A DNA stretch of 58,612 nt from Thauera butanivorans NBRC 103042 (GCF_001591165.1 NZ_BCUG01000040.1:1-58612); one strand, 5' to 3'; shown: positions 9,004 to 20,017, numbered from the stretch's first letter. The notes: generated by a model from the sequence alone, not told the origin. Numbers and translations are program-made.

Positions 9004-12000
9004 GTGAATTCCGAAGCCGAAGCACCCGCCGCACAAGAAACTGCTGCTCCCCCTGTCCGGCGACGCCTGCGTCCCTGGCGTTTGTTCGGTGCCGCGCTGC
9101 TCGCCCTGGTTCTGGTCGCCCTGGTGGCGGGAGCCGTGCTGTTCGCCCACGAACTGCACAGCTCCCGCCTGCAGGCGCGCGAGATCTCGCGTTTTGCCGC
9201 GAAGCTCGACTACCAGCGCGTCGCGGGCCGCAGCGAGGCGCTGCGCTACCCGACGCACGGCCCCTTCGACCAGCGCCTCGGCTACACCGAACTGCCGGAC
9301 TTCATCGAGCGCCTGCAGGCGCGCGGCTTCGAGCTGGCGGCGCAGACCCGCTTCAGTCCGGAACTCATCGACTACGTCGATCGCGGCCTGTTTCCGCCCT
9401 ACCGCGAGAAGACCCGTGCCGGCCTGGACGTGCTCGATTGCCGCGGCGGATCGCTGTACGACTTCCGCTATCCGTATCGCGGTTATGCCGACTTCGCCGC
9501 GGTGCCGCCGGTGGTGGCGCAGGCGTTGCTGTTCATCGAGAACCGCGACCTGCTCGACGACAGCCGGCCGACGCTGAACCCGGCGGTCGACTGGGTGCGC
9601 TTCGCGCGCGCGGCGGCGGCGCAACTGGGGCGCATGGTCAAGGAAGACCTCGACGCCCCCGGCGGCAGCACGCTGGCGACGCAGATCGAGAAGTACCGCC
9701 ACTCGCCCGACGGCATCACCGTCGATGCGCGTGAAAAGCTGCGCCAGATGATGTCGGCCAGCGTGCGCGCCTACCGCGAAGGCGAACGGACCCTGCCGGT
9801 GCGGCAGCGGCTGGTGCTCGACTACCTGAACACCGTGCCCTTGTCGGCGGCGCCGGGGCATGGCGAAGTCAATGGCCTGGGTGACGGCCTGTGGGTGTGG
9901 TTCGGCGCCGATTTCGATCGCGTCAATGCGCTGCTGTCGGCGCCGCCGGGGCAGGGCGGGATCCTGCGTGAACAAGGGCTGGCGCTGCGCCAGGTGGTGG
10001 CGCTGATGATCGCCCACCGCCGGCCGTCGTGGTACCTGGCGCGCGGCCGCGACGAACTGGCGCGCAGCACCGATGCCTACCTGCGCCTGCTCGCCGAGGC
10101 CGGCACCATCGACGCCGCGCTGCGTGATGCCGCGCTGTCGCAGCGACTGGTTTTCCGCGACCTGGCGGCCGACCCGGCGCTGTTGCCGGCCCGTCCGGGC
10201 AAGGGCACGACCGCGGTGCGCACACGGCTGGCGGGCATGCTGGGCATTTCGCTGTACCGCCTGGACCGGCTCGATGCCGAAGTCGGCACGAGCTTGCACG
10301 GCGGGCTGCAGCAGGCGGTCGGCGATTACCTGGGCCGCCTGGCCGATGCGGACTTCGCCCGCAGCCAGGGGCTGGTCGGCGATCGCATGCTGAACCCGGC
10401 GACGCTCGGCGCGGTGCGCTACAGCTTCACCCTGGTCGAGCGCACGCCGGGCGGCAACCGCGTGCGGGTGCAGACCGACACCTCCGACCAGTTGTTCGAC
10501 ATCAACGAAGGCAGCAAGCTCGAACTCGGCTCCACCGCCAAATTGCGCGTGCTGGCGACCTATCTGGAAATCGTTGCCGAACTGCACGGACAACTGGCCG
10601 AACTGGACATGCCGGCGCTGCGCCGGGTTGACATCGCCCGCCAGGACAACCTGACGCGCTGGGCCATCGACCACCTCGCCACCGCGAGCGACCGCAGCCT
10701 GCCGGCGATGCTGGACGCGGCGCTGGAGCGGCGCTTCGCCGCCAGCCCGGGCGAAGGCTTCTTCACCGGTGGCGGGCTGCACAGTTTCGGCAACTTCAAC
10801 CGCAGCGACGATGTGCGCATGCCGACGCTGCGCGAAGCGCTGCAGGCCTCGATCAACCTGCCTTTCGTGCGGCTGATGCGCGAGATCGTGCGCCACACCA
10901 TGTACCAGGTGCCGGGCAGCACCGCGCAACTGCTGGAAGACGCCCAGGATCCGCGTCGCGCCGAATACCTGGCGCGCTTCGCCGACCGCGAGGGCCAGGT
11001 CTTCCTGCGCCGCTTCTGGCGCAAGTACCAGGGCCTGGGCGCGGAAGACATGCGCGCGCTGTTGCTCGACGGCCTGCGTCCCGGCGCCGAGCGCCTGGCC
11101 GCGGTGTTCCGCTATCTCGAACCCGATGCGCCGCCCGAGGCGCTCGCCGCCTTCCTCGGCCAGCGCCTGGGCGAGGCGCTGCCATCCGAATCGCGCATCG
11201 CCCAGCTCTACGGCCGCTACGCGCCGGAGGCTTTCGACCTGCCCGACCGCGGCTACGTCGCGCGCCTGCACCCGCTGGAGCTGTGGCTGGTCGGCTACCG
11301 CATGCGCAACCCGCAGGCGAGCCTGGGCGAGGCGATCGCCGCCAGCGAGGGCGAGCGCCAGGCGGTGTACCGCTGGCTGTTCCGCACGCGCTCGCGCAGC
11401 GCGCAGGATTCGCGCATCTTCACGATGCTGGAAGTCGAAGCCTTCCTCGAGATCCACCGCCGCTGGGCGCGGCTGGGCTATCCCTTCGGCCATCTCGTAC
11501 CTTCGCTGGCGACGGCGCTCGGCAGTTCGGGCGACCGCCCGGCGGCGCTGGCCGAACTGATGGGCATCATCGTCAACGACGGCCTGCGCCTGCCGATGCA
11601 GCGCATCGAGCGGATCGATTTTGCCGTCGATACGCCGTACGAAACCGCTTTCACGCTGCGCGCCGGGGGCGGCGAACGGGTGATGGCGCCGGAAGTGGCG
11701 GCGGCGCTGCGCAACGCGCTGTCCGACGTGGTCGAGAGCGGTACCGCGCGCCGGCTGGCGGGCAGCTTCCGCCTGGCCGACGGCAGCGAGCTGGCGCTGG
11801 GCGGCAAGACCGGCACCGGCGACAACCGCATCGTCATCGGCGGCCGCGCCGGCACCGCGCTGAACCGCACCGCGACGTTCGTCTTCTATCTCGGCCCGCG
11901 CCATTTCGGCACCCTGACCGCCTACGTCACCGGCCCCGGCGCCGCCGCCTACCGCTTCACCTCGGCGCTGCCGGTGCAGATACTGAAGTCGATGACGCCG

Positions 12001-12093
12001 GTTCTGGTGCCGCACCTGGAGCCGGAAGCCGATGCAGGCTGCATCCGATCCGCCGGATTCGCCCGTACCGGCTCCGCCCGCATGGGCGGGTAA
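9004..12093 (+). CDS. PBP1-like bifunctional peptidoglycan synthase
   Basis: About 1029 residues with an N-terminal membrane anchor (about 28-50), a GT51 transglycosylase domain (catalytic Glu in FIENRDLL near 177; GGSTLATQIEK near 219; LDYLNTVPLS) and a penicillin-binding transpeptidase domain with SxxK in GSTAKL (about 510-513) and KTG in GGKTGTGD (about 935). It therefore builds and cross-links peptidoglycan in the periplasm. It is longer than PBP1a/1b and lacks their usual spacing, so it is a divergent subfamily. No ATG starts the frame; GTG at 9004 is the most plausible start, with a weak ribosome site. It is divergent from sbp and functionally unrelated to its neighbours. Confidence 0.8.
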   Translation: MNSEAEAPAAQETAAPPVRRRLRPWRLFGAALLALVLVALVAGAVLFAHELHSSRLQAREISRFAAKLDYQRVAGRSEALRYPTHGPFDQRLGYTELPDFIERLQARGFELAAQTRFSPELIDYVDRGLFPPYREKTRAGLDVLDCRGGSLYDFRYPYRGYADFAAVPPVVAQALLFIENRDLLDDSRPTLNPAVDWVRFARAAAAQLGRMVKEDLDAPGGSTLATQIEKYRHSPDGITVDAREKLRQMMSASVRAYREGERTLPVRQRLVLDYLNTVPLSAAPGHGEVNGLGDGLWVWFGADFDRVNALLSAPPGQGGILREQGLALRQVVALMIAHRRPSWYLARGRDELARSTDAYLRLLAEAGTIDAALRDAALSQRLVFRDLAADPALLPARPGKGTTAVRTRLAGMLGISLYRLDRLDAEVGTSLHGGLQQAVGDYLGRLADADFARSQGLVGDRMLNPATLGAVRYSFTLVERTPGGNRVRVQTDTSDQLFDINEGSKLELGSTAKLRVLATYLEIVAELHGQLAELDMPALRRVDIARQDNLTRWAIDHLATASDRSLPAMLDAALERRFAASPGEGFFTGGGLHSFGNFNRSDDVRMPTLREALQASINLPFVRLMREIVRHTMYQVPGSTAQLLEDAQDPRRAEYLARFADREGQVFLRRFWRKYQGLGAEDMRALLLDGLRPGAERLAAVFRYLEPDAPPEALAAFLGQRLGEALPSESRIAQLYGRYAPEAFDLPDRGYVARLHPLELWLVGYRMRNPQASLGEAIAASEGERQAVYRWLFRTRSRSAQDSRIFTMLEVEAFLEIHRRWARLGYPFGHLVPSLATALGSSGDRPAALAELMGIIVNDGLRLPMQRIERIDFAVDTPYETAFTLRAGGGERVMAPEVAAALRNALSDVVESGTARRLAGSFRLADGSELALGGKTGTGDNRIVIGGRAGTALNRTATFVFYLGPRHFGTLTAYVTGPGAAAYRFTSALPVQILKSMTPVLVPHLEPEADAGCIRSAGFARTGSARMGG

Positions 12094-12128
12094 TTTTTCG
12101 CCACGTCCCCAAGTTGGGTACATCAGTC

Positions 12129-12147
12129 TGTGCCGATAAAAGGTACA
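12129..12147 (+). promoter_or_regulatory. Putative XRE operator, copy 1 (imperfect)
   Basis: TGTGCCGATAAAAGGTACA reads TGTACCTTTTATCGGCACA on the other strand and matches 16 of 19 positions of the perfect dyad at 12626-12644. It ends one nt before the GTG start of the XRE gene and covers its ribosome site, suggesting autoregulation. Confidence 0.5.
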
Positions 12148-12148
12148 G

Positions 12149-12415
12149 GTGACGAAGAGCATCCACACCCCGGAAATGTCCTGCTTGAACCGCTGGCTGC
12201 GCGAGAGGCGCAAGAGTCGGGGCCTGACCATGCGCGAACTCGGCGAGCGCCTGGGCGTCGCGCATTCCTACGTGCAGAAGGTCGAATCCGGGGAGCGCCG
12301 GCTGGATGTGGTCGAATACATCTGGTATTGCCGGGCGCTAGACGCGGAGCCCGGCGAAGGTCTGGGCGTGGTGCTGAAGTGCGCCGAGAACATGCCCGAG
12401 TGGGGCAAGGAGTGA
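12149..12415 (+). CDS. XRE-family transcriptional regulator
   Basis: An 88-residue Cro/CI-type HTH protein: LRERRKSRGLTMRELGERLG followed by AHSYVQKVESGERRLDVVEY. No second domain, so it probably acts as a small phage-repressor-like dimer. Start taken as GTG 12149; an in-frame ATG at 12176 would also retain the whole HTH. A related dyad lies on its start and again before the chemoreceptor gene downstream, so those are its likely targets. It stands alone between the PBP gene and the sensory cluster. Confidence 0.85.
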   Translation: MTKSIHTPEMSCLNRWLRERRKSRGLTMRELGERLGVAHSYVQKVESGERRLDVVEYIWYCRALDAEPGEGLGVVLKCAENMPEWGKE

Positions 12416-12842
12416 GCTCGGGCCCGCCGGACGGTGATTGAAGCCGTCGCTTTCCGGATGTCATGCCGGGCGAATCCCTGTCCTTGCCAGCTCCGCCCGG
12501 AATGGGTAACTCCAGCCGCCTGACGGGCGGCCCATCTCTTGCCGCACGGGTAGCATCCATCCCGCAATCACTTGATCGACGCGATCGTGCGGTTTGTCAC
12601 CGTGCGGAGCTTTCGGCGCTGATAATGTACCTGTTATAGGTACATTTACAGTCCATGCCGGATCATGCGCATCCGATCCGGCCCGAAAAGTCCGAGAGAG
12701 AGAAAAGTTATGTGTGCATCGCATGTTCGTGCAGACCGGGGAGCAAGGCGGCTGCCGCAGCAGGCCGTCATTCGTGCCGCAGTCCCGGGGCCATGTGCCT
12801 GCCGGTCGATCGGGCGGCTGCGCATCGCGGGGGGGCGCTGAG
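12416..12842 (+). promoter_or_regulatory. Intergenic region with perfect GTACCT dyad (12624-12646)
   Basis: This 427-nt gap contains one clear element: AATGTACCT (12624-12632) and AGGTACATT (12638-12646), a perfect 9-bp inverted repeat with a 5-nt spacer. It resembles the dyad on the XRE gene start. It lies about 200 nt before the chemoreceptor ATG, so it may regulate the aerotaxis/DosP unit. I see no gene elsewhere in the gap. Confidence 0.55.
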
Positions 12843-14420
12843 ATGAGAACCAATCTGCCGGTCACCGACAAGGAGGTCGTCTACCCGCGCGATGCCCACC
12901 TGATCACGACCACCGACCTGCAAGGCGTGATCACCTTCGTCAACGACGATTTCACCGCGGTGTCGGGATTCAGCCGCGAGGAACTGGTCGGCCAGCATCA
13001 CAACGTCATCCGCCATCCGGACATGCCGCCCGGCGCGTTTGCCGATCTGTGGGCGAGCATCAAGTCCGGCCGTTCGTGGAAGGGCCTGGTCAAGAATCGC
13101 TGCAAGAACGGCGACTATTACTGGGTGGATGCCTACGTGACGCCGATCGTCAAGGATGGCGAGGTCATCGAGTACCAGTCGGTACGGACCCTGCCGTCTC
13201 CGGAGGCGAAGGCACGCGCCGAGCGCGAGTATCGGCGCTGGCGAGCCGGCGGCACCCCCGCCGGCTCGCGGGCGCCGCTGTTTTCCCTGGCGATGAAGCT
13301 GGTGTCGGTGGCTGCCCTGCCGGGCCTGGTCGTGGCGGCGCTTGCGCTGTGGCGCGGCGAACCGGTGCTGGCTGCCGCGGCGCTGCTGATGGCGGTGGCG
13401 GCGGGCGCATCCGCCGCGACGCTGCTGCAGCCCTTCCGCGCCATGGTGCGCGACTTCCGCCGCACGGCCGGCCATCCGGCGTTTGCCTATCTGTACAGCG
13501 GCCGCAAGGATGAGCTGGGCACGATCATGCAGTCCTTGCAGAGCCGGGCGTCGGAAATGCGTGCGGTCGTCGCCCGCCTGAACAATTCCTGCCAGCTCAT
13601 CTCGCATTCCAAGCAGAGCGCCGACGCCTGTGTGGATGAGGCCAACCAGGCCGTTCAGGGCCAGGGCCAGGAAGTGGCGGAAATATCCCGGGCCATGACG
13701 CGCATGCTGGACAGCCAGCACCAGGTGGCGGAAGCCTCGGCGCACACGGCGGAAGCTGCCGAGCAGTCGCGGCGCGCGACCGCGCAGGGGCGGGAGCAGC
13801 TGGCGCAGATGATGGGGGCCATCGATCGTCTGGCGTCCGGGCTGCAGGAAACGCGCAGCACCGTCGGCGCCCTGGCCGAGCGCAGCAACGACATCGCCAG
13901 GGTCATCGACGTCATCACCGCGATCGCCGACCAGACGAATCTGCTGGCGCTCAATGCGGCGATCGAGGCTGCCCGCGCCGGCGAGACCGGCCGCGGCTTC
14001 GCGGTCGTCGCCGACGAAGTGCGCAACCTGGCGCAGCGCACCCAGGATGCGACGCGCGACATCCGCGAGACCATCTCGGGGCTGGTGGATGGCACCCAGG
14101 CGTGCGTGACCGCGATCGGCAATGGAGTGGCGGTTTCGCAGCAGACCGTGGATATCGCCGGGCAGACCGACCGGGCTTTCGACGTGATCCTGGAGTCGGT
14201 CGACAACATCAACCGGCTGGCAGGCAACGTCGATGCCGGGATGCGGGAGCAGTCCCTGATCAGCGAGCAGACCGGCCGGCAGATGGACGTGCTGCGCGGC
14301 AGTGCGAACCAGGCGATCGAGTCCAGCGCGACTTTCAACGCGCACACTGCCAGGCTGGGCGAGCACATCGCCAATCTGCGGGTGCTCGCCAGCCATTTCG
14401 CCAGCAGCTTGAGCCGCTGA
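12843..14420 (+). CDS. Aer-like PAS methyl-accepting chemotaxis protein
   Basis: A 525-residue chemoreceptor with a cytoplasmic N-terminal PAS domain (about 10-120: [40 protein letters not shown]), a hydrophobic hairpin (about 145-195) and a C-terminal MCP signalling domain with the conserved tip (about 355-400: [19 protein letters not shown]). The PAS resembles that of Aer, which binds FAD and reports redox state, so aerotaxis or energy taxis is likely. There is no periplasmic ligand domain. It starts a sensory cluster with the O2-sensing phosphodiesterase and cyclase downstream (40-nt gap), which fits oxygen-related behaviour. Confidence 0.9.
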   Translation: MRTNLPVTDKEVVYPRDAHLITTTDLQGVITFVNDDFTAVSGFSREELVGQHHNVIRHPDMPPGAFADLWASIKSGRSWKGLVKNRCKNGDYYWVDAYVTPIVKDGEVIEYQSVRTLPSPEAKARAEREYRRWRAGGTPAGSRAPLFSLAMKLVSVAALPGLVVAALALWRGEPVLAAAALLMAVAAGASAATLLQPFRAMVRDFRRTAGHPAFAYLYSGRKDELGTIMQSLQSRASEMRAVVARLNNSCQLISHSKQSADACVDEANQAVQGQGQEVAEISRAMTRMLDSQHQVAEASAHTAEAAEQSRRATAQGREQLAQMMGAIDRLASGLQETRSTVGALAERSNDIARVIDVITAIADQTNLLALNAAIEAARAGETGRGFAVVADEVRNLAQRTQDATRDIRETISGLVDGTQACVTAIGNGVAVSQQTVDIAGQTDRAFDVILESVDNINRLAGNVDAGMREQSLISEQTGRQMDVLRGSANQAIESSATFNAHTARLGEHIANLRVLASHFASSLSR

Positions 14421-14460
14421 GCCGGCGTGCATGGCCCACTCGAGCGGAGAGAGCAAGGAA

Positions 14461-17051
14461 TGAGCGTGCCGGATGTGAGTGTGTACGGGATGCTGCTCCC
14501 GGCGCTCGAGCAGTCGATCATGGCGGCAGTGCTGGTCGACGAGAACAACTGCGTGCGCTATTTCAACCCCGCCGCCGAGCGGCTGTGGGGCTATGCGCGC
14601 GAAGAAATCATCGACCGCGACATGCAGCCGCTGCTGCCGAAGACGCTGCAGGCCGTCCATGGCAGCTACATGCGCAGCAACCGGGAAGGCGGCAAGCCAC
14701 GGGCCGTCGGCATGAACCGCGACCTGCTGGTGGAGCGCAAGGACGGCCGGCAGCTGTGGGTGTCGTTCTCGCTGTCGAAGATCGAGCTGTCGGGCCGCAT
14801 CCACTACCTGGCCTTCGCCCGCGACGTGTCGGACGAGGTGGACCGGCGCGAGCAGAATCGCCTGCTGCTGCTGGCGGTCAACCATACCGAGCGCCCGCTG
14901 TTCGTCGTCGATGGCGAACGCCGCATCGTGCAGATCAACCGCGCTTTCAGTGACCTGTTCGGCTATACCGCCGCCGAGGCGGTCGGCTGCCTGCCGAGCG
15001 AACTGCTGGCCAGCCCGCACACCGATGCCGAGACGCTGGCGCGGGTGCGCAGCAAGGCCTGGGGCACGGAGGGATTCAACGAGGAGATCCTGGCCAGGAG
15101 CAAGGACGGCCGGGACATGTGGGTGAAGGCTTCGGTCAATCCCATCTTCGACGAGGACAGCGGACAGCTGCGCAACCAGGTCATTGCCGTGTCCGAGATC
15201 ACCGAAGCACGGCGGATCAGGGATCTCGAGCGCGACGTGCTGGAGGCATTGACCAGCAACCTGTCCTTCATCGGGCTGGGCAACTTCATCTGCCAGCGCA
15301 TCGAGGCCATTGCGCCGGGCGTGCTGGTCTCGGTGTTCAGGGTCGTCGGGCGCAGGCTACGGCACTGGGCCGCGCCGAGCTTCCAGGCCTCGTATGCGGC
15401 CGGCTGGGAGGGCGTGGAGATCGGCGAAAGCGTGGCAGGCTACGGCACCTGCGCCCATCGCGGCGAGCCGGTGATGCTGGCCGACATCAAGGCCGAACCG
15501 CTGCGCTCGGCCTACTGCGGGAGGGTGCCGCCGGCCGGCTGCCGGGCGTGCATGGTTTATCCGGTCAAGCGGCGCGATGGCAGCGTGATCGGCATCTTTG
15601 CGCTCTACCTCCGCCAGGGCGCCCCGCAGGACGCCTACCTGAGGCGGATTGCGGATATCAGCATGTATCTGTGCGCGCTGGCGATCGAGCGCGAGGAAAG
15701 CCGGCGGCGGCTCGACGAGCTGGTTCACCACGACGCGCTGACCGGCTTGCCGAACCGCAACAATCTCTATCGGTATACCGACGATCTGCTGGCCTCCGGT
15801 GTGGAGCAGGAAATCGCCTTCTTCTGCATCGGCCTGGCCCGGTTCAAGGACGTCAACAACACGCTGGGCCACAGGGTGGGTGACCAGATGCTGGTCGAGG
15901 TCGCCAATCGCCTGCGGTCCCGCCTGAGCGGCGGCGCCTTCCTTGCGCGGCTCGAGGGCTGCACCTTCGTACTGGTCGTGTCCGACTGCAGCCCGGCCCG
16001 TGCCGCGCAGGTGGCTTGGCACCTCCAGCAGGTCATCAGCGAACCGGTCGACATCGCCGGCGTGCTGCTGGATCTGTCGGCCTGCATCGGCGTCAGCCAT
16101 TATCCCGACGAAGGCTGCCGCGACCGCGACGGACTGCTGCAGAGCGCCAAGAGCGCGATGGACGAGGTCAAGGCATCGCATGGCGGCGGCATCCTGTTCT
16201 TCGATGCCGGCATGAACGAGCTCGCGCGCGAGCGCCTGCTGCTCGGCACGGCGCTGCGCCGGGCCGTCGCGGGGGCCGGCCTGCGCCTGGTGTATCAGCC
16301 GCAGGTGCGCTCGGAGGATGGCGAGCTGTACGGCGTGGAGGCGCTGGCGCGCTGGCACGACGACAATTTCGGCGAGATCCCGCCCGGCAGGATGATCGCG
16401 CTGGCCGAGGAGATCGGCGAGATCGAGGCCATCGGGCTCTGGGCCCTGCGCGAAGCCTGCCGGCAGATGGCCGCGTGGCGCGGCCAGGGCGTGCATGTGC
16501 CGGTGGTGTCGGTCAATCTGTCGCCACGCAGTTTCCGCAGCCGCGAGCTGCCGGATTTCGTCGCCGGGCTGCTGCAGGAGCATGCGCTGAGCGGCGACAG
16601 CCTGACCATCGAGATCACCGAGAGCGCGGCAATGGTGCTGACCCCGGAAATGCTGGAGATCGTGCACGGCATCCGCGCGCTGGGGGTGGGCCTGTCGGTG
16701 GATGATTTCGGCACCGGCTTCTCCAGCCTGTCCAATCTGGCCAGCCTGCCGGTGACGGAGGTCAAGATCGACCGCAGCTTCATCGACAGATGCCTGCAGG
16801 AAAGCCGCCTGCAGGCGCTGGTGACGGCGGTCATCGGCATCGGCCGGAGCCTGAACCTGGCGGTCGTTGCCGAAGGCGTGGAAACCGCGGGGCAATGCGA
16901 GCTGCTCAGGCGGCAGCGTTGCCCCGTCGTGCAGGGCTATCTGTTCTCCCGCCCGCTCGAACCCCGGGACATCCCCTCGTGGCTCGAACGCTTCCGGGCG
17001 GCTGCCGCTGCGCCGGAAGCCGTGGAAGCCCGCCCGGGGATGGGTGGATGA
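14461..17051 (+). CDS. dosP: DosP-type haem oxygen sensor, c-di-GMP phosphodiesterase
   Basis: An 862-residue protein with PAS (haem), PAS, GAF-like, degenerate GGDEF and EAL domains in the order of E. coli DosP, which hydrolyses c-di-GMP to pGpG when O2 binds its haem. The predicted haem ligands are His67 (in AVHGSYMRSN) and Met85 (in VGMNRDL), 18 residues apart like His77/Met95 of E. coli DosP. The GGDEF motif is replaced by ARLEGCTF, as in DosP, so no cyclase activity is expected. The EAL domain is intact (GVEALARW, DDFGTGFSS, VKIDRSF, AEGVE). Start at 14461 has GCAAGGA in front. It overlaps the next gene, encoding the opposing cyclase. Confidence 0.92.
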
Positions 17052-17953
17052 CATTCCTGCCGGATGCGCTGTTCACCCGCATTCTCGATGCGCTGCCCGT
17101 CGCCGTGGTGGTGGCCACCATGCCCGATGCCCGGATCCGCTACAGCAATCATGCGTTCGACAGCTTGCTGGGTTGTCCGCCCGGCCAGTTCAGGACAGCG
17201 CGGCAGTTGATCGCGAGAGCCTGCGTCCATGAGCGGCAAAAGGCCTTGCTGCTGCGGCACTGGGATGTTTCCCTGCGGCGCCCGGCTGGCGGGGACGTGG
17301 GCGTCGTGCCGGACATCGAGATCGACATCCACTGCGGCGATGGCCAGGTTCGCACTGCCCTGCACTGCGGCCTGGTCCTGCACGAGCAGAAGCTGGCCGT
17401 CGCCATCTGCAAGGACATCACACGGCTGAAGCGCGACAGCCTGCTGTTCAAGGAATTCGCGTTTCTCGACCCCCTCACCGGCATCGCCAACCGGCGGGGC
17501 CTGGAGCAGCACTGGCGCGAGGCGACCTCCGATCCGCTGCAGCGGCGCCTGGCCTTCCTGATGCTGGACCTGGATGGCTTCAAGCCGATCAACGATACCC
17601 ACGGCCACCTGGTGGGCGACGCGGTGCTGTGCACGGTCGCGAAGCGCCTGAAGCGGGTGGTGCGCGACTCCGACCTGGTGTGCAGGCTCGGCGGGGACGA
17701 ATTCGGCCTGCTGCTCGAGGTGCCGGAAAAGCTCGAGCGGATGGACGCCATCTGCCAGCGCATCATCGACCTGGTCGGCGAGCCCATCGTGCTGGCGGAC
17801 AGAACGGTCCATGTCACGGCGAGCATGGGCGCCTGCATCCATCCCGATCAGGCGGCGGACCTGCATCAGCTGCTGCAGCGGACCGATCTCGCGCTGTATG
17901 AAATCAAGAAATCGCGCAAGGGGCAGTGGCAGTGGTGGGCGCCCGCCCGTTGA
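17048..17953 (+). CDS. PAS-GGDEF diguanylate cyclase
   Basis: A 301-residue protein with an N-terminal PAS-like domain (about 5-125) and a C-terminal GGDEF domain (about 140-300) that makes c-di-GMP from GTP. The active site CRLGGDEFG is intact, and an RxxD inhibitory site (RDSD) lies five residues before it, so product feedback is likely. Its ATG overlaps the dosP stop (ATGA), giving coupled expression of a synthase with an O2-gated hydrolase. This differs from E. coli, where the partner cyclase DosC has a globin-coupled sensor. The PAS ligand is unknown. Confidence 0.9.
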   Translation: MTFLPDALFTRILDALPVAVVVATMPDARIRYSNHAFDSLLGCPPGQFRTARQLIARACVHERQKALLLRHWDVSLRRPAGGDVGVVPDIEIDIHCGDGQVRTALHCGLVLHEQKLAVAICKDITRLKRDSLLFKEFAFLDPLTGIANRRGLEQHWREATSDPLQRRLAFLMLDLDGFKPINDTHGHLVGDAVLCTVAKRLKRVVRDSDLVCRLGGDEFGLLLEVPEKLERMDAICQRIIDLVGEPIVLADRTVHVTASMGACIHPDQAADLHQLLQRTDLALYEIKKSRKGQWQWWAPAR

Positions 17954-17984
17954 AGCCTTCGATGTCGATCGGGCGCTTCCGGCA

Positions 17985-18012
17985 GGCTCCGCAGATGCGG
18001 AGCCGGATTTTT
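17985..18012 (+). terminator. Rho-independent terminator of the dosP/cyclase unit
   Basis: GGCTCCGC (17985-17992) and GCGGAGCC (17997-18004) form a perfect 8-bp stem with an AGAT loop, followed by GGATTTTT. It sits between convergent genes. Confidence 0.9.
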
Positions 18013-18013
18013 C

Positions 18014-20017
18014 CTAGAGCTTGAAGCGGCCGACCAGTGCGCCGAGATGTTCGGAGGCGCTGCCGATCTGTGCGAGCGTCTGCGAAGTCTGCTGGATTGC
18101 GTCGTCGGTGCTCTGCACCACGCCGGATGCCTGCTCCGCGGACTGGGCGAGCGCGGTGGTGGCGGCGGACTGCTCCTGCGTTGCTTCCGCGATTTCGCGC
18201 ACGCGCCCGGCGGCGCGCTGCATGCTGGCCTCGATGGCGGCGATTTCGTCGGCCACGTGTGAGGCGCGTTCGACGCCGGTTTCCACCGCTTCGCGCGTGG
18301 CATGCATGCTGCTGACCGCCTGTCCGGTTTCACCGCGCATGGCTTCGATCATGTCGCGGATTTCGGTGGTGGCGCTGCTGGTGCGTTCGGCGAGCTTGCG
18401 CACTTCGTCGGCGACGACGGCGAAGCCGCGGCCCTGTTCGCCCGCGCGTGCGGCCTCGATCGCCGCGTTCAGCGCCAGCAGGTTGGTCTGGTCGGCGATG
18501 TCGCGGATCACCTGCACGATGCCGTTGATCTGGGTCGAGCGTTCGGCCAGGCCGTTCAGCGACGTGGCCAGCGCTTCCATGTTGCCGGCGATGTCGCGCA
18601 TGTGGGTCTGCATGTCGCGCACCGCTTCGCCGCTGCGCTGCGAGGCGGCGCAGGTTTCCAGCATGACGCCGTTGGCTTCGTTGGCATTGCCGGCGATATG
18701 GCCGATGGAGACGGTGATCTCCTCGATGGTGGCGGCGTTGTCGCCGGTGGTGGCCGCCAGCGTGTGCGAGCTGCCGGCGATGCGCTCGGTCGCGTTCGAG
18801 ACTTCGCGGATGCCGTCCACCAGCGTGTGGCTCTGGTCGCGCACTTCGATGAACATGCGCTGCAGGCTGGCAAGGAAGGTGTTCACCGAGCTGGCGACAC
18901 GGCCGAGTTCGTCGCGGCTGCGGGTTTCCGGCAGCCGGCGCGTCAGATCGCCTTCACCGCCGGCCAGTGCCTGCATCGCGCCGGCCAGCGTCGCCAGCGG
19001 CCGGGTGAGGACGGCCAGCAGCAGGGACAGCACCGCGGCGGTCAGCAGCACGCTGACGGCGCCCATGACGATGGCGGTGGTGCGCAGCGTATCGGCCGAG
19101 GCGGTGATGATGCCTTCCGGCACCGATACCACGCTGCTCCACCAGGCATCGCTGTCGCTGAGCGATACGCGCTGCAGGAAGTGGAGCACGCCGGCGCCGT
19201 CCTTCCAGTGCATCGCACGGCCTTCGCGCAGGGCGGCCAGCGCTTCGGCCGGCAGCTCGGATGCCGGCTTGCCGATGCGTGTCGCGTCCTGGTGCGCAAC
19301 CACCAGGCCCTTGGGGGTGTACAGCGCGACGCTGCCGACGCCGAAGGGCTTGATCCGGCCCAGCCGTTCGGCCAGTTCGTCCAGCGCCACGTCGACGCCG
19401 GCGATGCCGGCGAAGCGGCCGTCGATCTGCAGCGGCTTCACCAGCGAGGTGATCAGCAGGTTGCGCCCGCCGGCGACGTATTCGTAGGGTTCGGCGAGGT
19501 AGGCACGGCCGCTCTGCTTCGGCTGCTGGTAGTAGTCGCCGGCGCCGGGCTGGTCGTAGTCGACCAGCGGCTCCAGCACGACGGTATTGCCGCTGCGGCT
19601 CCAGTACGGCACGAAGCGGCCGCTGGCGTCATGGCCCGCATGGCCGGCGAAATCGGCGTCGCGGCCGTCGAAGGCATCCGCTTCCCAGCCGGTATAGACG
19701 CCCAGCAGGCCGGGGCGCCCTTCCAGCACGCGCTGCAGCACCTTGTTCACCGTGCTCCGGTCCGGCACGCTGCCGGTGCGCAGGCCGTCCAGCGACAGGG
19801 CCAGCGTGGATGAAACCGCCATGGCTTCGTCGAGGTGGGCGCCGACGCCGTGCGCGACCGATGCGGCTTCGCCCTCGGCGCGCGCCATGCCCTGTTCGAG
19901 TACCGCCTGGTGGCTGCGCCAGGCCAGCACGCCCAGGGTGATGGCGAAGCACAGCAATACGGTGATGACCGTGGCGGACAAAAGCTTCGCGCGGAAGCTC
20001 AGAGCGTTCAGGCGCAT
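18014..20017 (-). CDS. dCache methyl-accepting chemotaxis protein
   Basis: A 667-residue transmembrane chemoreceptor: TM1 (about 10-32), a periplasmic double-Cache ligand domain (about 35-310, including [20 protein letters not shown] and [17 protein letters not shown]), TM2 (about 312-337), HAMP, and a cytoplasmic signalling domain with tip [20 protein letters not shown]. Start chosen at 20017 ([13 protein letters not shown]), with GAGG at correct spacing. A sigma-28-like promoter at 20046-20072 lies between this and an upstream in-frame ATG (20098), supporting the shorter form. Ligand unknown; dCache domains often bind amino acids or amines. Confidence 0.93.
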   Translation of the reverse strand: MRLNALSFRAKLLSATVITVLLCFAITLGVLAWRSHQAVLEQGMARAEGEAASVAHGVGAHLDEAMAVSSTLALSLDGLRTGSVPDRSTVNKVLQRVLEGRPGLLGVYTGWEADAFDGRDADFAGHAGHDASGRFVPYWSRSGNTVVLEPLVDYDQPGAGDYYQQPKQSGRAYLAEPYEYVAGGRNLLITSLVKPLQIDGRFAGIAGVDVALDELAERLGRIKPFGVGSVALYTPKGLVVAHQDATRIGKPASELPAEALAALREGRAMHWKDGAGVLHFLQRVSLSDSDAWWSSVVSVPEGIITASADTLRTTAIVMGAVSVLLTAAVLSLLLAVLTRPLATLAGAMQALAGGEGDLTRRLPETRSRDELGRVASSVNTFLASLQRMFIEVRDQSHTLVDGIREVSNATERIAGSSHTLAATTGDNAATIEEITVSIGHIAGNANEANGVMLETCAASQRSGEAVRDMQTHMRDIAGNMEALATSLNGLAERSTQINGIVQVIRDIADQTNLLALNAAIEAARAGEQGRGFAVVADEVRKLAERTSSATTEIRDMIEAMRGETGQAVSSMHATREAVETGVERASHVADEIAAIEASMQRAAGRVREIAEATQEQSAATTALAQSAEQASGVVQSTDDAIQQTSQTLAQIGSASEHLGALVGRFKL

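Noticed and set aside
8836-12231. Very long open frame antisense to the PBP-like gene (also 37024-40269 and 52537-56292)
   Set aside because: High GC and strong third-position bias open antisense frames; their translations are Arg/Gln/His/Ala-rich low-complexity protein with no domain, and each opposes a well-supported gene.
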